Below the pieces are notes generated by a model. The model did not search any database, was not told the DNA's origin, and was given only the letters and a program-made list of their open reading frames with translations. A DNA stretch of 64,000 bases from Heterobilharzia americana (lineage: Eukaryota; Platyhelminthes; Trematoda; Strigeidida; Schistosomatidae), in the NCBI GenBank assembly GCA_944470555.2, contig OX104129.1, positions 51,369,998-51,433,997 of the forward strand, read 5' to 3'. Of this stretch, positions 55,757 through 64,000 are shown piece by piece; the stretch's first letter is position 1, and each line of letters begins with the position of its first letter. A program made the translations under genes and the position numbers.

Positions 55757-57679
55757 CTTTAGAGGGACTTTAAAAGCTACACTAGCAACTGCTGAGATAA
55801 CCAATTGCTCTTTATGAGAAATTACCTTTCTGACCGGAATACTGAGACCTGATAGGTTGTCTTAGCAGTTGCTAAAGCGCCCTTTAAAGTCAGTTATAGC
55901 TTTCCGACACACCTTTCGTCACCCTTTCAGTTTCCGACGTCATGAGTTACTAACAATGGGAAAAAATAAACGTAATGGTACAAACTTTCACAAGGGTTTT
56001 TGAAAATATCACTTTTTATCAGTAATTTGAAAGAAGCAAAGGAAGGAAAACGAATAACTAGTTTCGAAATCCTTTTGCACGCGGTTTATTTAGACAATAT
56101 CTTTAAATACAATTGGCAGATAGGTACTACATTTTTACTGCCTGTACTATTTAGAGATTAAGGATATAACTTAACCACTCAGCCCTCGCTATTTGAATCG
56201 GAGTTTGGACGTATAAGCTTGAATCCTTTGGATATAAGTGGTGATACGGTAATGTACTTTATTTTCTATCCATATTTTAGGTATCTGTATCGAAAAATAA
56301 TGGTACAACGAGTGATGGTCCAGATATCTCAGTGCGTCCGCCTAGTTCAACTTATTTCCACCAAACATTACAAAAGTTGGTCGACAAAGTGAAAGCTAAT
56401 GATCAAAATATTTTACGTGTGATTGCTTTAAACGAAATCATGTTGATGGTAGTGTGCATATTTATGGCTCTATCAGGACCTAGAATTTTTGTCCTACCCT
56501 TCATATACTATCCATTCTTAAAGATGCGTTATAATTCAAGACGCAATCCTTATACTCGGTAAGTTTCATGTTTCAGTATTGTATTAATTCCATATGCACA
56601 TATGTAGATATGGCTCGTTGACTTAAGCACTCAATTTTCAATCAATAGGTATCGGTCTGGGCAACCGAGTTGTATCATAATTCTTCACAAAATTGGTGTA
56701 ATTGATAGATTAGTACACAAATATACACTGGGTTTATTTGGAACATTAATGTGAACTTACTGCCACTGGTCAACACCCTTGTTAATTTTCCATTTTTGCA
56801 GCGATAAAAGATGTTGCCCTGCTTTAGCATCTCAAACAGTGCAACAAATTGACACACGAAAAGGATAGTTGACAATATGTTAATCAAGCTGTTTACGGAC
56901 ATTCCTCTCTCTTAGTCCTGCAACAAATGTTAAAAGTCAGTTGTAGGGATCTCTTGGATGTACATTTCGCCCTTGATAGCATTCAACCAACCACGTATAC
57001 AACTTTAAAGAAATTGTATTCTTTTACTTCGTCCAGTCGTATAAACTTTGCATTTATACCTGGGTAGTGGAAATTTGATTGTTATTGAGGTTGGGGATAC
57101 GCTTTGTAGAAAAGTATCAGCAGGTATGGTTGTCTACCAGTGAACTCCAAATATCTGACATCACTTACAGTACATCAAAACTATGCCACTTTACCGGGCG
57201 ACCAAGTTACTCGTAATTGATAAGCTTCGATAAACACTTGGGCCTTTTTTTAAAAGCAGCATTGATTTCCCTTCGGTCACCAATTCGCTTATCCTGCAAC
57301 ATTCTGTTTTGAAAAGTTGCTTGTACATTACTATTTGAGTTCATTTCTACTCAATCTCTAGGAATATGCATTTGTTTCAATAAAATGTAGTCCACGTGTC
57401 TGGAATCTTGTGAACTTGATCAAATAAACCTGTTTCTGGATGATATAATCTGCAGTCGTCTTCCTTCAAAAAGTGTGATTACGATATTTAAAAGTTGGAT
57501 GTTTACATTTTTATTGTCCTCATTTTTATTTTACTCTCAGTAATGCATTTCTGGAATTGCGTCTCGCCCTCCAAAATGTAGCCTACCATTCGAAATGTCC
57601 AGTGTTAATTTCTCGGATGATTTATGCTCTTATCAATATTGTATCTCGACTTGGAGCAAGCAGTTATACACGAAACTAA
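47099..57679 (+). CDS. TMEM33: TMEM33 (transmembrane protein 33 / Pom33 family), 4 exons, N-terminal exon missing
   Basis: Plus-strand gene with exons 47099-47399, 54063-54130, 56281-56558 and 57541-57679, totalling 786 bp or 261 codons plus TAA. All junctions are GT/AG and in phase. The protein matches TMEM33, a multi-pass ER and nuclear-envelope protein that in animals works with reticulons and the unfolded-protein response. Conserved stretches are ALYLARL, RRALLASAATSALRLHQRM, EDSSHYLLYSIMFAILPPVT, ANDQNILRVIALNEIMLM, FIYYPFLKMRYNSRRNPYTR and ELRLALQN. Hydrophobic segments are visible around residues 11-32, 86-120 and 160-182 of the visible part. Vertebrate proteins have about 247 residues, so little is missing. 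The introns contain RTE-B elements. Confidence 0.92.
47400..48779. other. TMEM33 intron, no gene seen
   Basis: AT-rich intron sequence. No protein or RNA feature is supported before the RTE-B insertion that starts near 48780. Confidence 0.5.
49559..50401 (-). pseudogene. RTE-B reverse transcriptase (copy B5)
   Basis: A 280-residue open segment. RT motifs lie in canonical order: IPVFKKGEKSSCDNHRGISL (residues 21-40), ENQAGFRPGRGCID (66-79), [20 protein letters not shown] with the first catalytic Asp at about 104, GVRQGCPLSPFLFNFIIDIL (160-179), YADD at 205-208 and FTYLGSRINPVG (269-280). All catalytic aspartates are intact, yet stops lie on both sides. Confidence 0.9.
50824..51645 (-). pseudogene. 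RTE-B endonuclease and linker (copy B5)
   Basis: An open stretch of 273 residues. Endonuclease motifs include CLFVISAYAPTDCSSDEVKD, VVVVAGDLNAQVGRLSEAER, and QIDHIAISHRW with SDHALV at the catalytic histidine. A linker toward the RT follows. It ends at a stop near 50824 that is not expected in an intact element. Confidence 0.85.
51806..52474 (-). pseudogene. RTE-B N-terminal region (copy B5)
   Basis: An open frame of 222 residues. A low-complexity stretch contains SSDCYPPPPSLPSNLPSRL. It then reads into the endonuclease start KLHIGAFNVRTLRQIGQQAS, with the asparagine of the first AP-endonuclease motif. A frameshift near 51870 ends the correct frame just before the CETRIQD motif, which continues in another frame. 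Confidence 0.75.
52541..54062. other. TMEM33 intron sequence, no gene seen
   Basis: AT-rich with TATT-type simple runs near 52950. No conserved coding feature. Confidence 0.5.
54063..54130 (+). CDS. TMEM33: TMEM33 exon, 68 bp
   Basis: The acceptor is TTATTTAG|TA and the donor is AAT|GTAAGT. It encodes SLVPVFLFALLHVASFTNI and ends ILLN, corresponding to SIFPVLLFSLLHAATYT in vertebrates. It is too small for ORF calling but clearly real. A competing acceptor at 54040 would break the frame. Confidence 0.9.
54630..55090 (+). mobile_element. RTE-B fragment (plus strand) in TMEM33 intron
   Basis: Decayed segment preceding the RT: RDRSVIHLQGRRPGQWAKYF, KEQFD, then broken remnants of the AAGPDGL and W.....P.D..... 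blocks. It covers only the linker and the first RT motif. Stops present. Confidence 0.68.
55250..55705 (-). mobile_element. RTE-B 3' fragment (minus strand) in TMEM33 intron
   Basis: The minus strand shows the C-terminal tail (a degenerate LHRLRWLG...VL...HHPPRRKMLAEVG series) and a purine-rich 3' UTR toward 55250. It is 5' truncated at about 55705, next to a TA microsatellite. Confidence 0.7.
55717..55754. repeat. (TA)n microsatellite
   Basis: A run of about 19 TA units within a TMEM33 intron. Expected to be length-polymorphic. Confidence 0.97.
55755..56280. other. TMEM33 intron sequence with a SINE-like relic
   Basis: The complement of about 56170-56200 reads GAGGGCTGAGTGGTTAAG, a SINE A-box-like head on the minus strand. 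The segment 55760-55890 contains two related but inverted stretches (GACTTTAGAGGGAC... and ...GCCCTTTAAAGTC), a small imperfect hairpin. Confidence 0.4.
56281..56558 (+). CDS. TMEM33: TMEM33 exon with LNEIMLM and RRNPYTR motifs
   Basis: The acceptor is CATATTTTAG|GTA and the donor is ACTCG|GTAAGT. It encodes 92 residues: a variable serine-rich loop of about 25 residues, then LQKLVDKVKANDQNILRVIA, ALNEIMLMVVCIFMALSG and FIYYPFLKMRYNSRRNPYTR. Confidence 0.95.
57541..57679 (+). CDS. TMEM33: TMEM33 last coding exon
   Basis: The acceptor is TACTCTCAG|TAA. It encodes NAFLELRLALQNVAYHSKCP, LISRMIYALINIVSRLG and a short tail ending TRN before TAA at 57677. This corresponds to the vertebrate LFNELRIVVEHIIMKPACP and FISRLAP segments. 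Confidence 0.92.
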
Positions 57680-57784
57680 GATGAAGTACATTCATTCCCA
57701 TTGTGTGATTATCCCTATTCATGGTAGGTAAAATTAGTGTCAATTCTTCAACTTTTTAAAAACTTTTATGGTATCATGTAATGT

Positions 57785-57955
57785 GACTAGTTGGTTTAGA
57801 CATTTTTCCCAATTGGTCACTGGTTTGAACACTGCCCCATGTAGGTAGGTTTTAGACAGTCAAGTAGCATCATCAACCGTCACACAATAGAAGTATGGGT
57901 CATTGCCTACTGCACGAACGTGCACAAGGTTGTTGAGTACGTTTTCGACTTCTTT
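57785..57955 (+). mobile_element. tRNA-derived SINE (type 1), decayed copy
   Basis: Head with B-box-like CTGGTTTGAACACTG near 57824 and the shared tail GGGTCATTGCCTACTGCACG, aligning with 43764-43944. It lies just downstream of the TMEM33 stop, so it may be part of the 3' UTR. Confidence 0.65.
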
Positions 57956-59104
57956 TATATTAGTCTTTAGTTGATGTAAAATTGGAGATGCGACTTCATC
58001 TTTTAACGATTCTCTTTTTAATTTTCATTCGGTTTCTTATTTTACTTTAGTTGTATAAATGCGTTTGTAACCTTAACAACTGCTCTTCTCAGGGTTTACA
58101 AGTGATGTTGTAATACATTGCTTCAAGCAAGTTGACTGTCAGTGTAATGTAGTTTCAAAACCCACTCCATCTACTTCAGTTTGAACAAACGAGTATAGAC
58201 AAGTCTGGACACAATAATTGTTATCCACAGCCTACTACATAAACATTTTCGGCATTCATTTATAAATTAGAGTAGTCGGTGTAAAACCAACCAATTCTGA
58301 CTCATTTTATTTCTAAATGTCTGGCGCGTACATTCATGTCTTGCAATCGTCCGAATCATAATGTGAAATATATTAATACTCTTTATCTCCCTTTTTTGTC
58401 TTAGAACTTTTTATATCTTTTAGTCCTTTTCATTTTCGTATCTTTGTTTGCACTCTCAGTATCTTCTGCTAATGTGAATCGTTGAAGCTCGGACTGTCTA
58501 TCTCAATCGTGTCAAGATATCTGGTGATGGTGTTTGTCTATTTAGTAGACTATTTGAGTTTTACACATTGAAATACTTAAAAACTGCTTTCTTTCTTTCA
58601 CTGTAGATCATTCAAAATATTGCGTGGAAAGGATGGTGATTTGTGACTTGCGTATGCTGACACTGGCCCCATCCCATCATTTAACTAACTGTGTTTATGC
58701 AAGGTTTTGTTTTCATTTCATTCTCTTTGTCATTCAAGTGTATTTGAGCGTTCAAGGTACATTGTGTTTCTTTACGATTGCTCTTTGTTGACAGTAATAT
58801 GATTTAGACAGTCGCTATGTAATATGCAATCCTTCTTTTAGTCTTACAGTATTATTCAGTTATGTTTTATTGTGGACATTTGATTTCAACCATGAGTAGT
58901 TCTTTACTTGCGCACATAAGAACTTTCTTCAGTAGCGTTGTGCTATTGTAATAATTTGTTAGAATTGTCATTGTAGTATACTACCTTTATAATTTCATGC
59001 ATATCACCTCACCTTTCTTGTTACTGGACTGTGTACTTGTGTGTGTTCCTTATAAATGTTCATTTGTTTTCCAGGTGTTCATGTTTACCACTGTCATTAT
59101 ATTG

Positions 59105-59110
59105 AATAAA
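59105..59110 (+). terminator. Candidate polyadenylation signal for TMEM33
   Basis: AATAAA in ATTGAATAAAATATTTTTTT is the first canonical signal I see downstream of the TAA at 57679. It would give a 3' UTR of about 1.4 kb. A non-canonical signal could be used earlier. Confidence 0.3.
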
Positions 59111-61189
59111 ATATTTTTTTCTAGGTGCATTGGTTTCGATTGAGTAAATAAGTATTGGTTTGTTATTGGTCATACTATTTATGTAAACTCTAGATCGTGA
59201 CAGATTTGCTTTATCTACATTTATGATGTAAAGTATATTTGAGTTCAGTACTTAACACACTACCTTACACGTTCAGTAAGGAGTTGATGATCTGTTGTAA
59301 CTGTCGTTTAGCATTTTTCCATTTGATGGCTTGCTACATACATTCTTTGGGAACTGAATGGTTTAAATAGTTCATTATTACAGGTGAGTATAGTGAAGTT
59401 TTTAGGTGTTGAGAAAAAGACTGACTGGACATTTTTGTATTCTTGACTTTATTTGCTGAAAAAGCGATGTTGATCTCTACTTAAGTGTACATTATACTCT
59501 ACTATTGTAAGTGTATAACTTGGGCACTATGGTAGAATGTAATTCCATACTAGATTTGCTCATTTGATGTGGTATTATTGTATTATTTACTTAATGGTGT
59601 TTCGAACAGAGGTTATTGCTCATGATCATATTAATGTAATCACACTGCTTTCGACAACCGAGTTTTATAGTCCTGTCACCTCATATCTTTTGCTTTTAGG
59701 GATAGTAAAATTTTCCGTATCTCTGGTATGTTTGTTGAATCCTTCTTATTACACGTGTTGGCTGTTGATTCCGTCTCCATTATGTTACCATGTAAAGAAT
59801 GAACGTCAGAAACTTTACGTAGGATTCTCAACAACCACAAACTCACTCAGAGATAATCTCTGTTGGCTTACGGATCCGGTAGATCCAACTAAGCAAAATA
59901 ATCTAACCTATCAAGTTCCATGTAATAACTGAGGTCAAGTATGTGGATCAGACTAGGCGAGTGGGGTCAGTTAGGTCAATAGAATGTAGGAATTCAGCCA
60001 AATAGGATCAATAATCGAGAAAAAAACTCGACTGTTGCGGTACCAGCATTAACACAGTAGGGTCGGATAAAACCGCTGTACTTAAGTAAATTAGGTGGAA
60101 AGAAAGATTGATTACTGAATCTTTATTCACTGAATTATTACTCAACACATGTAGTAGGAATGACACAACACCTACGCCAGAGATTGAAATTTTACTACCA
60201 ATAAAAGTGAAGAATATAAACATATAGGATTATAAAGATCGGTCGTTGAAAGTGGTGTGATTACATTGATATGATGATGAGCAATAGTTTATGTTCAAAA
60301 CATCATCAAGTAAGTAATACTCTACCACTGTGTTACTGTATATCAAACAAACAAATCTAATATGGAATTAGATTGGAATGATTTGGAAACTATCCCTAAT
60401 GTGCAATTGAGTGATCATTATAGCAAAGAACTGATGACTGCATGTTTGCTTCATTTCTTAGTATAATGAACAACCGTGTTATTATATTTTCAGAGAGCGA
60501 GGAATATTTTGAAATTGAGTAGATATCTCATGAATTTATTGCTGTTACGTGTTCTCATAAAACTATTTGTTCTCTGAGGAAGGTGGTTTTGATGACCACT
60601 TGTCAGTATGCTTAAGGTTTTGTTTATACATTGCAATTAAATACACGAACTGACTTCGTGGTTCCAAACATTATTTTAGTTAATAAGTAAATATGGGGAT
60701 GGCTATACTTTGTAAAATAGGAATGACAATATTTTTATATCGTGTACGTTTATACCATTTCTTTTGGATTTATTATAAGGTAACATCAATAAAAAAAAAG
60801 TGTTCTATGCGCAAAAATATAATGTTCAAGGCTAATTTATGTGGTCATTACTAATTAGAGTAACCATATCGTGATATAGTGAGATGTGAAATGAATATTC
60901 AACAATGGGGAAGCAAGAATACTCAATTTTGCGGTTGCCATGTGCAAATTGTAACAGAAATACAACAAAATGTGATGCTTGTGCTACGTCAAGTAGAATG
61001 GTAATCCAGAAATTGTAATTATGATTTTCATGGGTGGTGAAAACTGAACCGTCGGTTTTTAGAACGTTGAGTAGTATGTAGTCGGATAGGAAGTCGGCAG
61101 TTGTAAAGAAATAAGAAAAAAGGGTGTGTAGCACATTTATTATGTGCTCATGGGTTGAAGGTTCGTCTTTCAAAATGGATATATAAAGA
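59111..61189. other. Intergenic, no gene seen
   Basis: Very AT-rich. The open frames here have no conserved motif and a composition expected by chance. Confidence 0.5.
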
Positions 61190-61375
61190 GGAATGGCGCT
61201 TTTGCTAGTTAAGATACTTGACTTTCAACGAATGAGCCACGTTTGAATTCCGACCAATCTATGGTTTGAGTAACCCAGTAGTGTCGCATGATAGGTGTAG
61301 CTCATTACCTACCGAACAAAGTTGAACATTTGCGGTTTTGTAGTGCTTTTCGATTTCGTGCAACCAAGCAGTTTG
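61190..61375 (+). mobile_element. tRNA-derived SINE (type 1), decayed copy
   Basis: Contains TTTTGCTAGTTAAGATACTT (A-box region), CGTTTGAATTCCG (B-box region) and the tail TAGCTCATTACCTACCGAAC, all in the same order and spacing as 43764-43944. Confidence 0.65.
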
Positions 61376-62847
61376 ACTGATCAAGCTACTTTTACTAACC
61401 CCTCACCAATTTCCATGCAAAGAATGGTTCAGAAATAACCACTTGTCAATTGAAGTTACTTATTGTACACTAGTGTTTTCGAGCAACTCTACCAGCTAGT
61501 GAAGTAACCAATTACAGTTCTATATTTGATTTAGTTAAAATACTACTCCAGCTTAAATGAATTGATTGTTTCAGTCGTTGCTAAGATGGCTTTTAAAGTC
61601 ATTCAGGCAATATTGTAAAATAAGCTTTAGGTGAAGAGCTTTAAAAAAATAGAAAATAGTGCGATCAATCATACTTATATGAAATCCCTGTTTCTCCTTC
61701 TCCAGCTTATAAAGGCCTAGAAAGCTTAGGCGATCTGATTGGAATATCAGCGAATGAAAACAGAGGATAAGGAAGGAAAGTCCAACCTCTGTTGCATAGT
61801 TATTGATCTTATTCATTTCTTGTGGGGGTACAACGATAACCAAATGCAGATTTTTGTACAAGACTACTAAATGTAGAGACTGCATAAATACGTTTTTTAT
61901 AAATTTCTAGATTGAAGATTATGTTCCTTCATGCAGTTTTCTGCACTCTGTACATTTTCCTTAACTAAAGTAAAAACAAAATGTTTGAACATTATAGAGG
62001 GAAGGAAACTCACATTAACTTCACCAACTTAGTAGCTGTTGAATCTCGTAGTAGATTACATTAGCCTGCAAAATTGTGAAGTGGAAGCGACATCTGCCAA
62101 TATCTAAATGAATGATAATGAACAGTAAAATCTTCCTAATTCGCTAACCGTGGAAATTTTTCTTTTACTGCTGCATACTGACTATCAAAGTGTAGCTGGT
62201 TACTTTAATACATGAAAATTTAATTTTCAGCAATCGTTAGCACATTTTGATACATTAGTTGAACACACAAAATATTGGTGATGTGAGTTCATTGAAAGAG
62301 ATTAAAGAAAATCATGGGTCACTCTAAGTAACGTTTAAAGAAAAGGATCAAAGGTGAAAAATGTTACACTAAGCATAATGGTACATGTATCAAAAAGTTT
62401 TGTACTTTATATTTCATTAACTAGAATTAATTAAATCACCTACTCTACTTAAGATATTTGAATGGCAATGTAAACAGAAAAATAGGATAATCACAATAAT
62501 TTTCAATGATAAAGTATTTCTAAAATGCAACAAGTATTCAGCAAAGAAAAATTTCTTTTCGACGAGTCATTTTCAGTAACTGTACGATTGTACATTATGT
62601 AGTAATAACAAACAAAAAAAACAAGTAAATCTCTCATCTGCTATTGGGCTATTATTATGTCATTAAAGCTGTATGTTCTAAGGTGAAAAGGTGAGTCGAT
62701 CCTGCAGTTAGTAAGGGACTTCGTATTTATACGCTGTATAAGGAAAATACCCAGTCAACAACGGTGATAACTAGTGGATTATTAGAAAGTAACAACACCA
62801 ATTTAATCATTAATTGGAGTAGAGTATGATGAGAATTTTAATGGGAC
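61376..62847. other. Intergenic, no gene seen
   Basis: AT-rich sequence before the second Gypsy element. No feature supported. Confidence 0.5.
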
Positions 62848-63191
62848 TGTAGCGTCACACACTTCCCCAAAATCAATAGCCTAGGGTTTGACGACTTTCG
62901 ACATTGATGCTGACCTTGATAGTTTAACTGGACTCGCTAAGCTGAAGGCACCCGGTCAAGCATCCTCGCCATTTGGCACGCTGTCGTGTTACGTTGCATT
63001 GCTCGTATTCGACTCTCTAGCCAGTTAGTTGGAACGCATCGGTATTTTGGCATAACCATCCAAATATACTATTCCATCCGACTACGCTATCGTGTTCTTC
63101 CTTGGTCTCGTATTCGTGGGTATATAACAAGTTCGAATAATTAGTGATTGGTCTTTGCGTCTGTCAAGTTCGCACCAGGACAAATCCTAAA
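62848..63191 (+). repeat. 5' LTR of Gypsy element 2
   Basis: Starts TGTAGCGTCACACACTTC and ends near ACAAATCCTAA. It aligns throughout with the 3' LTR at 37350-37682, with substitutions and a small insertion near 63045 (TTTTGGCATAACC). It probably holds the promoter of the element. Confidence 0.85.
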
Positions 63192-63192
63192 T

Positions 63193-63210
63193 TGGTGAGC
63201 CCGACGTGAT
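63193..63210 (+). other. Primer-binding site, tRNA-Trp-like
   Basis: TGGTGAGCCCGACGTGAT differs at one base from TGGTGACCCCGACGTGAT, the complement of the 3' end of animal tRNA-Trp. CsRn1-type elements of trematodes are known to use tRNA-Trp. A shorter echo, TTGGTGAGCC, recurs at 63254. Confidence 0.75.
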
Positions 63211-63334
63211 CAATATCCCGTGATCACATATCCCGACCAATAACAAGTATTGAATTGGTGAGCCTGTTCCATTTTATATTTGTTTATTGTTTTCATTTCG
63301 ATAACATTTATATATCCATTTACTACACTTTCTC

Positions 63335-64000
63335 ATGTCCGACCACACTCCCAAGCTTATTCGTATTAAGCCGACTACGAACACGATCCAACTCGTGCCA
63401 TATTGGCCAGACAATGCAGAAACATGGTTTCTGTATGCCGAGGCAGATTTTCGAGAACAGGGTGTCTCAGATCCTCATTCTCGATTTCTTGCTGTCATAC
63501 GGTCACTACCGCGAGAATTAAACAGGTATGTTACAGCAAACATGTTTAATCCTGAAGTAAGTGACCCTTATGCACTTCTAAAGGCCGCACTCTTGAAGAA
63601 AAGCGATCTCACAGATCGCCAACGTCTAGACGAATTGCTTCGTAACATCGAGCTAGGCAGCCACTCAGCTACTGAAGTCCTCGCACGCATGCGAGAAGTA
63701 ATCGGTGCACGAACATTTGACGATGGTTTCTTCCGAGAACTATTTCTCTCGAAACTACCACAACCGGTGCAAACCGTGTTGGTGACACTCCAGTCAGTCC
63801 CACTCGACGACCTGGCAGCCTCAGCAGATAAAATACTGGAGATATCCAGCAGACCCGTCTCCAACGTATATTCTATCTGCGACAAAACAGAGCGCCAGGA
63901 TTCGGAGGTGACCAAGTTGTGCAACTCTGTGAAACGGTTGCTACGATCTCGAAGTCCTAGATCACGTAGCACTTCACAGAAACGCACCTTGGCGCATCGC
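63335..64000 (+). CDS. gag: gag polyprotein of Gypsy element 2 (partial, open at the window end)
   Basis: The frame is open from ATG at 63335 to the last base: 222 codons with no stop. It begins MSDHTPKLIRIKPTTNTIQL. A capsid-like region includes WFLYAEADFREQGV, RLDELLRNIELGSHSATEVL, ARMREVIGARTF and LFLSKLPQPVQTVLVTLQS. It ends in an arginine/serine-rich segment (RLLRSRSPRSRSTSQKR). Gag forms the particle that packages the element RNA. The CHCC gag motif seen in degraded form in element 1 should lie just beyond the window. The whole visible frame is intact, in contrast to element 1. Confidence 0.87.
   Translation, partial: MSDHTPKLIRIKPTTNTIQLVPYWPDNAETWFLYAEADFREQGVSDPHSRFLAVIRSLPRELNRYVTANMFNPEVSDPYALLKAALLKKSDLTDRQRLDELLRNIELGSHSATEVLARMREVIGARTFDDGFFRELFLSKLPQPVQTVLVTLQSVPLDDLAASADKILEISSRPVSNVYSICDKTERQDSEVTKLCNSVKRLLRSRSPRSRSTSQKRTLAHR

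Larger units (their letters stand above)
62848..64000 (+). mobile_element. Gypsy-type LTR retrotransposon (CsRn1/Boudicca-like), 5' end, runs off the window
   Basis: A 5' LTR (62848-63191), primer-binding site (63193-63210) and uninterrupted gag to the window end. Unlike element 1 it shows no break in the part visible, so a complete, possibly recently mobile copy may lie across the right edge. Protease, RT and integrase would be expected beyond base 64000. Confidence 0.88.

Noticed and set aside
59564..61885. Open frames of 104-122 residues right of TMEM33
   Set aside because: Very AT-rich, no conserved motifs, no splice-consistent homology; lengths are within chance for this composition.
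1..64000. CRISPR arrays, bacterial operons or phage genes
   Set aside because: No regularly spaced direct repeats or prokaryotic gene organisation; the spliced genes show a eukaryotic genome.

Overview
The window is 64 kb of AT-rich, intron-rich eukaryotic DNA packed with decayed retrotransposons. Several features point to a schistosome-type flatworm. There are two families of RTE-like non-LTR elements, CR1-like elements, a CsRn1/Boudicca-type Gypsy element with a tRNA-Trp-like primer site, tRNA-derived SINE fragments, one with a decayed hammerhead-ribozyme core, and very small 5' introns followed by very large 3' introns. The species is not resolved. There are no bacterial-style operons and no CRISPR array.

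Only two host genes could be reconstructed. (1) On the minus strand, seven exons (25683 down to 1593) encode the start codon and about 329 residues of the B55 regulatory subunit of protein phosphatase 2A (PPP2R2 family). All splice phases join correctly, and the C-terminal exons lie beyond the left edge. The first three introns are 98, 35 and 39 bp; the next ones are about 6.1, 10.0 and 6.8 kb because retroelements filled them. (2) On the plus strand, four exons (47099 to 57679) encode nearly all of TMEM33, an ER/nuclear-envelope membrane protein. Only the N-terminal exon is unassigned.

Layout: 1-25.7 kb is the PPP2R2 gene. Its introns hold RTE-B fragments, RTE-A copies and a giant inverted repeat (arms about 4100-8229 and 10876-15020) whose loop contains PPP2R2 exon 6. 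At 25.7-27 kb is the upstream flank of PPP2R2, with a primer-binding-site-like LTR relic. At 27-30.6 kb is a decayed RTE-B copy. At 34.4-37.7 kb is a 5'-truncated, internally deleted Gypsy element with its 3' LTR. At 38.2-43.4 kb are two oppositely oriented CR1-like relics. At 43.4-45.9 kb is another RTE-B copy carrying a SINE. At 47-57.7 kb is TMEM33, whose introns hold a nearly full-length but dead RTE-B and smaller pieces. At 57.7-62.8 kb is downstream flank with SINE fragments. At 62.8 kb to the right edge is the 5' LTR, primer site and open gag of a second Gypsy element that looks much better preserved.

The most unusual structure is the 4.1 kb inverted repeat that brackets a single coding exon of a phosphatase subunit. 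The sharp changes in similarity within its arms indicate recombination or gene conversion among RTE-A copies.
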